A stretch of 64,000 bases of DNA from Nannocystis pusilla (lineage in GTDB: Bacteria > Myxococcota_A > Polyangia > Nannocystales > Nannocystaceae): contig NZ_JAPNKE010000002.1 of NCBI RefSeq assembly GCF_026626665.1, positions 5,309,168 through 5,373,167 of the forward strand. Reading direction: 5' to 3'. The notes below the pieces were generated by a model, which made no database searches, was not told the DNA's origin, and saw only the letters and a program-made list of their open reading frames with translations. Numbering within the stretch: position 1 is the stretch's first letter; the number at the start of each line of letters is the position of its first letter. This document shows, piece after piece, positions 46,526 through 52,862 of this stretch. A program made the position numbers and the translations under genes.

Positions 46526-47312
46526 AGCGGCCGAGACGCGGGCGCAGGCGCTCGCGGCCGAAGGTCGGCGCTGCTGGCCGGACATCAAGCCGTCGCCCCG
46601 GCTGCTCGCGGCCGTCGAGCGGTGGTCGCGGCTGCCGGAGCGGCCGGGCGTCGACCTCCGCGAGGTCTACCTCGCGCTGGCCTGCGTCGAGGGCAGCCCC
46701 GCCGCCATGCGCCTGTTCGAGGAGCGCTACCTCGATTCGGTCGAGCCGGCGCTCGCGGCCCAGCGGCTCGGCCCCGACGAGCTCGCCGAGGTCCGCCAGC
46801 GCGTCCGGATCCGGCTGTTCGTGCAGCAGCGCGACGACCTGCCCGTCGTGATGCACTACGCGGGTCAGGGACGGCTGGGAGGGCTCGTCCGCGTCGTCAT
46901 GATCCGCGAGGCCGTCCGGCTGCGGTCGTCGCCCGCGACGGCCGAGCTCACGCTCGAGGCGCTCGACGCCCGCGACCCGGAGCTCGCGTTCACCGACGGC
47001 GAGCGCCAGGAGCTCGCCAGGCGGCTCTTCGCCCGCGCTGCAGCCGCGCTCACCGGGCGCGAGCGGTGTCTGTTGCGGCTGCATTACGTGCGCGGGGTCA
47101 GCGGCGCCCAGATCGCGCTGATGCACGGCGTCCATCGAGCGACGGCCGTCCGCTGGCTCGAATCGGCGCGCCTGCACCTGCTGCAGGCCTTCTCCCGCGA
47201 GCTGCGCGCGCTCGCGCCCGAGCTGTCCCGCGGCCAGCACGAGCAGCTCGCGGCGTGGTTCAACACCCACCTCGAGCTGTCGCTGAGCCGCCTGCTGACG
47301 ACCGTCTCGTGA
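46503..47312 (+). CDS. RNA polymerase sigma factor of the kinase-linked type
   Basis: A 269-residue sigma-70-family protein. The C-terminal region 4 is clear (LTGRERCLLRLHYVRGVSGAQIALMHGVHRATAVRWLESARLHLL), with the HTH that contacts the -35 element. The region 2 part is more divergent (MRLFEERYLDSVEPALAAQRLG...ELAEVRQRVRIRLF). GTG 46503 overlaps the end of the kinase gene by 23 bp, so translation is coupled. Partnership with a kinase carrying a zf-HC2-like segment fits ECF-type sigma factors controlled by Ser/Thr kinases in myxobacteria. Targets are unknown; the flanking repeats are candidates. Confidence 0.85.
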   Translation: MPASSETEAAETRAQALAAEGRRCWPDIKPSPRLLAAVERWSRLPERPGVDLREVYLALACVEGSPAAMRLFEERYLDSVEPALAAQRLGPDELAEVRQRVRIRLFVQQRDDLPVVMHYAGQGRLGGLVRVVMIREAVRLRSSPATAELTLEALDARDPELAFTDGERQELARRLFARAAAALTGRERCLLRLHYVRGVSGAQIALMHGVHRATAVRWLESARLHLLQAFSRELRALAPELSRGQHEQLAAWFNTHLELSLSRLLTTVS

Positions 47313-47368
47313 GGCAGTCGAGCGCGTCTGGCCGCAAATCCTGGGCGGGAATCAGTGCCGCTGCTCTC

Positions 47369-47502
47369 GTGAGCGAATTCGCTCATTATTTGTACTAGCG
47401 ACATCGCGACTCGGCTCGGGTTGTAGGTCGCGTCATGAACCATATTACCCTGCTCTTTCGCGCAAATCCTCCCGGGTCGAATTCGGTGAGGTCCGTGGGG
47501 CG
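47369..47502. repeat. Right copy of the inverted repeat, upstream of a lipoprotein gene
   Basis: Begins 57 bp after the sigma gene with the palindrome TGAGCGAATTCGCTCA (47370-47385). It runs to the ATG of the lipoprotein gene (47504), so it includes that gene's promoter and leader. It is the inverted counterpart of 43787-43917. In both copies the palindrome faces the kinase/sigma pair and the other end faces outward. Confidence 0.88.
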
Positions 47503-47503
47503 C

Positions 47504-48508
47504 ATGCGACCGCTCGCGTGCGCCCTGTTCCCTGCACTGCTCGCCGCCTGTCCTGGGAATCCAGGCGAGTCGACCGCGACCGACCCCGGCGACACGACCT
47601 CGGCGACGACCAGCTCCACCGGCACGACGAGCGCTTCGCCGACGACGACCCCGAGCAGCGGCGCGAGCGAGCCCACCTCGGGGGGCCCATCCGGGACGAC
47701 GACGACGAGCCCGGGCGACTCCACCTCCGAGGCGAGCGTCACGACCGCGGACGTGACCGGCGAGCCGACGACGACGACGGCCGGCGCGTCCGGCACGACG
47801 GACACGACGACCGGCATGACGGGCGGCAGCACGGGCTCGGTGCCGGTCTGCGGCGACGGGGTGGTCGAGGGCGAGGAGGCCTGCGACGACGGGGGCGAGT
47901 CGGTGACCTGCAACGTCGACTGTACGGCGGCGGCGTGCGGCGACAATCAGGTCAACGCGCTCGCCGACGAGGAGTGCGACGACGGCAACATGGACGACGC
48001 CGACGCGTGCGTGGCGGGCTGCAAGAGCGCGACCTGCGGGGACGGCTTCACCTGGACCGACAACGAGGGCTGCGACGACGGCAACCAGGTCGACGACGAC
48101 GCGTGCAGCAACACCTGCGCGCTGGCGAGCTGCGGCGACGGGCTCGTCCAGATGGGCGAGGCCTGCGACGACGGCAACAGACATGAAGGCGTTTGCGCCA
48201 TGTCTGTATCCAGTCTGGCCGGTGGGGACGGCCGGAAGCGGCAACCTACGGCAGGTCTGTTGCCGGAGTCAAGTTCGATATTTTGCCTTGACCATCGAGG
48301 CAAAATCGTATACCCGGTTCGGGTTCCCGTTCATCCAGTCCGGGGTCCGCCGGCGGCCGAGCCGCCAACCCGAAACGAGTCGTGGGGATTCGTGGAGGCC
48401 GACGCCCGCTCTCACCGAGCGGGCGTTCGTGTTCGGTCGAGCCGATCGCGCCGGCGGGCGATGAGTTCGAGGAGAGCGAGCCTGTCGCCGTCGCGGAGCT
48501 GCACGTGA
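47504..48508 (+). CDS. DUF4215 Cys-rich-repeat lipoprotein, truncated
   Basis: A lipoprotein (signal MRPLACALFPALLAAC, lipobox LAAC) with a linker of about 90 residues of Ser/Thr/Gly/Pro. Then come DUF4215-type repeats: VCGDGVVEGEEACDDG, ACGDNQVNALADEECDDGN, TCGDGFTWTDNEGCDDGN and SCGDGLVQMGEACDDGN. The last repeat is cut after DDGN at 48180, where a strong hairpin begins. The remaining open frame to 48508 is unrelated and probably not native. The gene was therefore interrupted here, at the border of the prophage. It may be under control of the neighbouring sigma factor. Confidence 0.8.
   Translation: MRPLACALFPALLAACPGNPGESTATDPGDTTSATTSSTGTTSASPTTTPSSGASEPTSGGPSGTTTTSPGDSTSEASVTTADVTGEPTTTTAGASGTTDTTTGMTGGSTGSVPVCGDGVVEGEEACDDGGESVTCNVDCTAAACGDNQVNALADEECDDGNMDDADACVAGCKSATCGDGFTWTDNEGCDDGNQVDDDACSNTCALASCGDGLVQMGEACDDGNRHEGVCAMSVSSLAGGDGRKRQPTAGLLPESSSIFCLDHRGKIVYPVRVPVHPVRGPPAAEPPTRNESWGFVEADARSHRAGVRVRSSRSRRRAMSSRRASLSPSRSCT
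48177..48207 (+). terminator. Strong hairpin at the break of the DUF4215 gene
   Basis: An 8-bp stem ACAGACAT/ATGTCTGT encloses a second stem GGCG-TTTG-CGCC with a GAA bulge. The right arm GCCATGTCT is identical to the one at 4185-4193, so this belongs to the CATGTC dispersed family. It begins inside the codon after DDGN, marking the exact point where family similarity of the protein ends. Confidence 0.6.
48208..48411. other. Prophage end region with inverted repeats
   Basis: About 200 bases without a gene. The 9-bp inverted repeat ATTTTGCCT/AGGCAAAAT (48280-48306) is A/T-rich and close to the likely junction of host and phage. The smaller CGGCA/TGCCG pair lies at about 48249-48265. A phage end or transposase-binding role is inferred from position only. 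Confidence 0.4.
48402..48426 (-). terminator. Terminator hairpin of the leftward phage operon
   Basis: A 10-bp perfect stem ACGCCCGCTC/GAGCGGGCGT with a 5-base loop. It overlaps the stop codon of the last minus-strand phage gene (48412-48414). It is strong enough to end the phage transcript even without a T run. Confidence 0.65.
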
Positions 48509-48681
48509 AGCCACGCGCTCTCGACGGCGCGGTGCAGGTCATCGAGCGAATCGAGGTCGATCGCGGCCTCGATTCGACGGGCCCGCTCGAGGAGCGAGTT
48601 CCGCAGCGGCGCGTCGCAGCTCCAGTTTCCTCGCCCGCCGTCCGCCTGGTTCGGCGCGGGCGCCTCGACCCGGCGTTTCAT
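48412..48681 (-). CDS. Small phage protein, unknown
   Basis: An 89-residue helical, charged protein (ERARRIEAAIDLDSLDDLHRAVESAWLHVQLRDGDRLALLELIARRRDRLD). Last gene of the leftward phage operon; its ATG overlaps the stop of the preceding gene (4-bp overlap). No family recognised. Confidence 0.65.
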   Translation of the reverse strand: MKRRVEAPAPNQADGGRGNWSCDAPLRNSLLERARRIEAAIDLDSLDDLHRAVESAWLHVQLRDGDRLALLELIARRRDRLDRTRTPAR

Positions 48682-48875
48682 TGGAGCACTGACCTCCGTC
48701 CAGCGCGAAGGTCCTGGGCCACCTTGGCCAGGCGCTCAGCGAGAGCCTCGAGCTCCTCGGGGGCGAGCTCGCCGACGGTGAACACTTCGAGCAGCTCGTC
48801 GTCGACGTAGCCGACCGCGACGCCGCGGAGCTCATCCGCTCGCGCCTCATCGCGACTCCCGACCAGGATGCGCAT
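48678..48875 (-). CDS. Small phage protein, unknown
   Basis: A 65-residue acidic protein MRILVGSRDEARADELRGV... with a C-terminal helix (LAPEELEALAERLAKVAQDLR). GGAGG precedes the ATG at 48875. Starts overlap the previous stop by one base (TGATG), showing translational coupling in the operon. Confidence 0.7.
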   Translation of the reverse strand: MRILVGSRDEARADELRGVAVGYVDDELLEVFTVGELAPEELEALAERLAKVAQDLRAGRRSVLQ

Positions 48876-49144
48876 CACGACGCACCTCCGACCGGGCACG
48901 CCGAAGCCCCGCGCCGCGCCTTGCGAGCCGGCCTCGGGGGCCACTCGACGTCGAACTTGGCGAGCATCCGCGTCTCGATCTTGTGCTTGATGCACAAGAC
49001 CCTGAGGCGCTTGAGCGAGACGCCCAGCAGATCGGCGGCTTCGGAGAGAGAGCCGGCTCGCTCGAGGGCGGCGGAGAGCAACTGGTGATACATCGCGTCG
49101 AGGTTCAGACTGTCGAGGACGATCTTGGGGCGCGGGCAGGACAT
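48875..49144 (-). CDS. Small phage protein with FIS-like helix-turn-helix
   Basis: An 89-residue protein. Residues about 15-55 (MYHQLLSAALERAGSLSEAADLLGVSLKRLRVLCIKHKIE) match the FIS/NtrC-type DNA-binding HTH, with the usual AADLLGVS turn. The C-terminus is basic. It is a candidate regulator of the phage or of host genes. Start 49144 overlaps the stop of the upstream gene by one base. Confidence 0.7.
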   Translation of the reverse strand: MSCPRPKIVLDSLNLDAMYHQLLSAALERAGSLSEAADLLGVSLKRLRVLCIKHKIETRMLAKFDVEWPPRPARKARRGASACPVGGAS

Positions 49145-49434
49145 CACTCGCCTCCCTTCGCGGCGTGCAGAAGCATCATCTCGGCGTCGAGTCGCTCCTC
49201 GAGCGAGAGCTCGCGGACGACTCCCTCGACCTGCAGAACCGCCGACACCGCCGCGTCGAGGTCGTCGACGCCGAACAGCAGCGGCATCGCCTCGCGCGGC
49301 ACGTCGCACCAGCCGGCGTGCCGCAGCAGAACCCAGAAGCGGTCCGGCGCGGGTCCGTTCGAGCGCGCGTGGATCTTCAAGCGGGCCGCGGCGAAATGCT
49401 CAGCCGTCAGCCCCGTGAGCGTATACGGGTACAT
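49144..49434 (-). CDS. Small phage protein, unknown
   Basis: A 96-residue protein starting MYPYTLTGLTAEHF. The start at 49434 is fixed by a very strong ribosome site GGAGGTAGT directly upstream; an earlier ATG (49452) would lie in front of that site. Helical, no recognised domain. Stop overlaps the next ATG. Confidence 0.7.
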   Translation of the reverse strand: MYPYTLTGLTAEHFAAARLKIHARSNGPAPDRFWVLLRHAGWCDVPREAMPLLFGVDDLDAAVSAVLQVEGVVRELSLEERLDAEMMLLHAAKGGE

Positions 49435-49545
49435 ACTACCTCCAATGGTCAATCGGCCCTGTCCCCCAGGGCATGCGCCATCAGACAGGCGCGGGCCGGC
49501 CGCACAACGCGGCGCGGTGCCGGGGCCTACCGGGCCCCGTTCGGA

Positions 49546-49719
49546 CTAGCGGATCGCGTAGCTTCGATCGTTGGCGGGAGCCGTCGGCTGCGCCGTGTAG
49601 ATGCGCCCCCCGGCGATCAGCAGGCAGAACACGAGGTGCCTCTCCAGGATGTTCCGGCGCGACGTGCCCAGCAGGGCTCGTCGGAGGCGGAGCGCTTCAT
49701 CGCGAGTCAAGGTTTCCAT
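49546..49719 (-). CDS. Very small phage protein
   Basis: 57 residues: METLTRDEALRLRRALLGTS, then a hydrophobic patch (LVFCLLIAGGRIY). AGGAG lies nine bases before the ATG. The same frame is open upstream through an acidic repeat (SDDDELVGPDSDELGPDDREL) back to the amber stop of the preceding gene at 49843. It may therefore be the end of a longer chain rather than a separate gene. Confidence 0.5.
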   Translation of the reverse strand: METLTRDEALRLRRALLGTSRRNILERHLVFCLLIAGGRIYTAQPTAPANDRSYAIR

Positions 49720-49842
49720 GTGCAAGTTCTCCTGCAGAGCGCCAGGGCCGTCTAGGCGCTTGGCGAGCTTTTCCTCTGCGAGTTCACGGTCGTCGGGCCC
49801 GAGTTCATCGCTGTCGGGCCCGACGAGTTCATCGTCGTCGGA

Positions 49843-50475
49843 CTACTCGGAAACCCGCGGCTTCTCGGTCAGGCGGTAGTCTCCGGTCGCGTCCTCCTCG
49901 AGGCCGAGCGGATGCAAGGTGTCGTTGTCGACGGCGCCCGCCGCGGCGCGGGCCTCGTGCTGGCGCTTCCAGAGGGCGATCGCCTCGTTGCGAGCCGCAC
50001 GGAAGTAGGCGATCGCCCGGACGTCGCACCCGCCGAGCTCGGCCGTCGCGGCGAGGGCCTTGACCTCGCTGCTCTCGGCGAGCCGGAGGGCGCGGTGCAG
50101 CTGCCGAGTGAGCGCGCCGAGTTCGTTCATCTTGACGACCGGCGGCAGGCCCTTCGTCGCCGTGGGCGGCGTCTCGCCCCGCTCGAGCGCCTCGATGCGC
50201 TGGCGGCGGCGCGCTGCCGCCTTCTCCTCGCGCTCGAGCTTGGCCTTCTCCTTCGCCAGGCGCTCGGCGACCGCGGGGGTGAGCTCCGGCGCGGCCGGCG
50301 ACGGCGTGGGCTGCTCGGTCGCAGCGGTCGCAGCGGTCGCCGCGGCCGGCGTGCTGGTGGCGTTCGCGGAGTCGGCGTGCGAGAGCTGCTCGAGGCGCGG
50401 CGGGGTCCTGCGGTTGCGGGCGGGCTTGGTGGTGGTGGCGGTGGGCATGGTGGTGTCGGTGGTGTCGGTGCGCAT
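49843..50475 (-). CDS. Phage protein with coiled-coil, unknown
   Basis: A 210-residue protein. The N-terminus is Thr/Ala/Pro-rich and disordered, then there is a charged coiled coil (AERLAKEKAKLEREEKAAARRRQRIEALERGE) and a helical C-terminal domain (MNELGALTRQLHRALRLAESSEVKALAA). It ends in an amber TAG, after which the frame stays open with coding-like codons for another 100 residues. A second start at 50448 is possible. Function unknown. Confidence 0.65.
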   Translation of the reverse strand: MRTDTTDTTMPTATTTKPARNRRTPPRLEQLSHADSANATSTPAAATAATAATEQPTPSPAAPELTPAVAERLAKEKAKLEREEKAAARRRQRIEALERGETPPTATKGLPPVVKMNELGALTRQLHRALRLAESSEVKALAATAELGGCDVRAIAYFRAARNEAIALWKRQHEARAAAGAVDNDTLHPLGLEEDATGDYRLTEKPRVSE

Positions 50476-50547
50476 GTGGTGTTCGTGCTCCTGAGAGCGC
50501 CGCGGCGATCGCCGGCCCCGGCTTGCACGGGGCTGGGCCTGGGGGAG

Positions 50548-50859
50548 CTAGGTGGTGCGGAAGCGGGGCGCGGTCTGCCAGCGCTCGGCTGGCTGCAGGC
50601 GGCGCTGCTCCGCCGCGGCCCGCTCCTCGCGGGCGATCCGCAGGTCCTCGGCGGCGTCGCGCTGCCGCTCGACCCGCACAACCTCGCCGGCGGGCGTCAG
50701 GACCAGCGCCGGCCCCTCTCGCCGGGCGTAGGCCAGGGCGCTCGCCTCGTCGCCGTGGACGCCGCTGGCGCAGCGGGCGAGCTCGCGGCGGTCGCCCTGA
50801 AGGTCGACCTGGGCGGCGCGGTGGAGGCTGAAGCTCAGGTATGCGGTGGCGGGGGTCAT
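50548..50859 (-). CDS. Small phage protein, unknown
   Basis: A 103-residue protein MTPATAYLSFSLHRAAQVDL..., first gene of the leftward small-gene operon after the regulatory gap. The N-terminal half is compact, the C-terminal half a charged helix (RVERQRDAAEDLRIAREERAAAEQRR). No family recognised. Confidence 0.65.
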   Translation of the reverse strand: MTPATAYLSFSLHRAAQVDLQGDRRELARCASGVHGDEASALAYARREGPALVLTPAGEVVRVERQRDAAEDLRIAREERAAAEQRRLQPAERWQTAPRFRTT

Positions 50860-50903
50860 CGGCGGTCCTCGGCGGCAGCGTCTCGCCGCCCGTCATGTAT
50901 ACG

Positions 50904-50936
50904 CTAGACGACTAGTCGTTAGTCGAATAATCGACA
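50904..50936. promoter_or_regulatory. Operator-like palindromes of the phage control region
   Basis: Between the divergent leftward operon (50859) and the XRE gene (51014). The perfect 12-bp palindrome ACGACTAGTCGT (50908-50919) is followed by a second TAGTCG half-site and by TCGAATAATCGA. A/T-rich relative to surroundings. Likely the binding site of the adjacent XRE regulator, as in phage immunity regions. Confidence 0.6.
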
Positions 50937-51013
50937 AGCCGAGGCCCTGCGCAAACTCACACATTTATCGGCTAGCCTTCTACTGCTCAGGTGGGCTAGG
51001 AAGTAGGGCGCCT

Positions 51014-51307
51014 GTGCCGCGAACGAGCCCAAACTCCGAACGAGAGCAGCGGATCCGCCAGGCCCTGGCCGCCGCCCTGCGCGAAGCCCGGGCGCGCTCG
51101 GGCCTGACCCAGGCGGAGCTGCAGCGCCGCCTCGCCGAGGCGCTCGGCGTCACCACCGTCGCCCCGACGACCGTGTCCAGGTACGAGCGCGCCGAGCTCG
51201 CGCCACCGTGGGGCACGCTCGACGCGTTGTGCGAGCTGCTGACGGGACGCGAGGACGCCCTGATCGACGCGCTTGCGCAGGCCCTCGCCGGTCACCCGCC
51301 GAAGTAG
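51014..51307 (+). CDS. XRE-family HTH regulator (phage repressor-like)
   Basis: A 97-residue protein from GTG 51014. The XRE fold is clear: LAAALREARARSGLTQAELQRRLAEALG, then VAPTTVSRYERAELAPPWGTLDALCELL. It is the only plus-strand early-type gene of the phage and is divergent from the leftward operon across a palindromic gap. It is therefore the likely lysogeny or copy-control regulator. It has no dimerisation or protease-cleavage domain. Its end overlaps the convergent membrane gene by 16 bp. Confidence 0.85.
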   Translation: MPRTSPNSEREQRIRQALAAALREARARSGLTQAELQRRLAEALGVTTVAPTTVSRYERAELAPPWGTLDALCELLTGREDALIDALAQALAGHPPK

Positions 51308-51507
51308 CCCAGCGCGAACAGCAGCAGCGCGAAGGCGCTGGTGGTCGTCAGCCACATCAGGACCGCCACGCGCGGTGGCATGCCCGGCATACCCGCTGGC
51401 GGCGGAGCTTCGCCGCCGAGCTCGACGAGTAGCTCGCGAAACTCCTGCGACGCGGTGGTCCTGCTCATGGCGCTGGGGCCGTGTAGAGAATCAGCGGCGG
51501 TCGACAT
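51292..51507 (-). CDS. Small tail-anchored phage membrane protein
   Basis: 71 residues with one hydrophobic helix at the C-terminus (VAVLMWLTTTSAFALLLFALGYFGG). The start at 51507 is fixed by GGAGGTAGCG. Together with the next membrane protein it may serve lysis (holin/spanin-like), but no signature proves this. Confidence 0.65.
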   Translation of the reverse strand: MSTAADSLHGPSAMSRTTASQEFRELLVELGGEAPPPAGMPGMPPRVAVLMWLTTTSAFALLLFALGYFGG

Positions 51508-51956
51508 CGCTACCTCCTCGTCGTGACGGGTCGTCGGCAGCCTGATCGATCGCCCGCCAGGTGCCAGAGGCGCCGCCGTGCTGCCGGATGGCCGCGTCGG
51601 CGACGCGGTCGATCGCGTTGAAAACGCCGGTGATGCCGTGCTTCTGGATCAGCGGGCCGAGCTCGGCCGCGATCCTGGTCTCGGGCAGCGCCTCTCGGCG
51701 CTGACGCTCCTGGACGAGCCAGACCTGCTCTCGTCGCCATTGCCCGCGCGCGTAGATCAGCCACGGGGCCGCCAGCAGCGACACCGCGACCCACGTCAGG
51801 GCGCCGGGAGCTCGGTGCTGGTCGTCGTAGTGAATGCCGACCCGGAGCAGCAGCAAGCCGGTCACGCTGGACCACGGCGCCGAGCACGGGGACGAGCCAC
51901 GTCCTCGGCGCCGGCGCCGGCGCCTCCTGGCCCGGAAGCTCTGGCGGTCCGTGCAT
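51491..51956 (-). CDS. Phage membrane protein (one frameshift)
   Basis: About 155 residues. The first frame gives MHGPPELPGQEAPAPAPRTWLVPVLGAVV. Near 51865-51871 one extra base seems present, and the second frame continues VTGLLLLRVGIHYDDQHRAPG and ALTWVAVSLLAAPWLIYARG, so two transmembrane helices. A soluble helical tail follows (AAELGPLIQKHGITGVFNAIDR). ATG 51956 overlaps the preceding stop (TGATG). A lysis-module role is possible. Confidence 0.6.
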
Positions 51957-52174
51957 CACCAGCCGATGTCCTGCAACCCCTCGGCCAGGCACTCGACGAC
52001 GTCCCCAAGCACCGGGCCCGCGTTGATGACGACGACGATCTCGACGAACCGCTCGCCCTCCTTGTTCGGCTCGGTGGCGGTTATGTTGACCGCGGCGGTT
52101 CCGACCTGGCCCGGCAGGCAGGCGGCGAGCAGCTTGAAGACGACGACGAACTCTTGCACGAACACCCAACCCAT
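51956..52174 (-). CDS. Small phage protein, unknown
   Basis: 72 residues (MGWVFVQEFVVVFKLLAACLPG...EGERFVEIVVVINAGPV). A textbook ribosome site GGAGGTAAG lies upstream. Beta-rich, with Asp/Glu near the end. Located between the fibre-like gene and the membrane proteins. No family recognised. Confidence 0.7.
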   Translation of the reverse strand: MGWVFVQEFVVVFKLLAACLPGQVGTAAVNITATEPNKEGERFVEIVVVINAGPVLGDVVECLAEGLQDIGW

Positions 52175-52177
52175 GAC

Positions 52178-52860
52178 TTACCTCCGTACGAATGTGAACG
52201 TTGTAACAGCAAAGATGTTGTAGAGCTTCGCGGCCGGCGCTGCGGGGATCGCCACAGTGAGGCCGAGCTCGTTGAAGTTGATGGCGCTAAAGGTGAATGT
52301 CAGGGCCGCCAGCGGGAGGCTCGACTTGACGTCGCTCTGGGCGTCAATGCCGATCGCTCCGGCGCTGTACGTCCCGCCCGCCCAGCGCCAACAGTTGCCT
52401 CGGTTCGTGTTGCTCGTCGTCTCGATGACGTGGATCTTGCTCTCGGCCTGCCAGACCACGTTCGCTGCCGGCATGACAAACCGGCCCACGAGGCCGTTCG
52501 CGCCGCTGGCGATTCCCTCGAGCACCGTCGTCTTGCGCCACTCGTACTGGGTCTCGCCCGTCGCCGAGATCTCCGGCTGCGACTGCGTGCGGAAGGTGTA
52601 GTTCCCAGAGAACGCCCCCCGCGGCTGCTGCTGCGTGACCATCTTCTCGACCGCCTGCGCGAGCTGATTGACCGCAGCCGAGTTGAGCGTGATCCCGGCG
52701 AGGACGATGACGTTGTTCGTCTCCTGCTGGGCGGCGTCGAACCACGCCGAATCGAGATCGGTGGGCGCTGTCCCGGTCACCGGGTCGCCGTTCGTCCACC
52801 CATGAACACCAGGACCAACTTGTCGACGGCCTTGCCGTCCGTGAGGATGATGACCGCCAT
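52178..52860 (-). CDS. Phage tail-fibre-region protein (one frameshift)
   Basis: About 227 residues. The start MAVIILTDGKAVDKLVLVFMG is in one frame. A base is missing in the run at 52799-52801, after which WTNGDPVTGTAPTDLDSAWF continues to 52178. The rest is beta-rich with Asn/Thr/Gln-rich strands (SGNYTFRTQSQPEISATGETQYEWRK), like fibre or tail-tip proteins. It directly follows the gp48-type gene, the position of fibre genes in Mu-like phages. Function inferred from place. Confidence 0.6.
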
Positions 52861-52862
52861 AG

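Noticed and set aside
48296..48345. Possible tRNA T-arm (CCCGGTTCGGGTTCCCG) near the prophage border
   Set aside because: No acceptor stem, anticodon arm or CCA end can be built around it on either strand; only a small hairpin remains.
49144..51307. Possible toxin-antitoxin pair among the small phage genes
   Set aside because: The HTH genes have no adjacent protein with a recognisable toxin fold, and their overlaps fit an ordinary phage operon.
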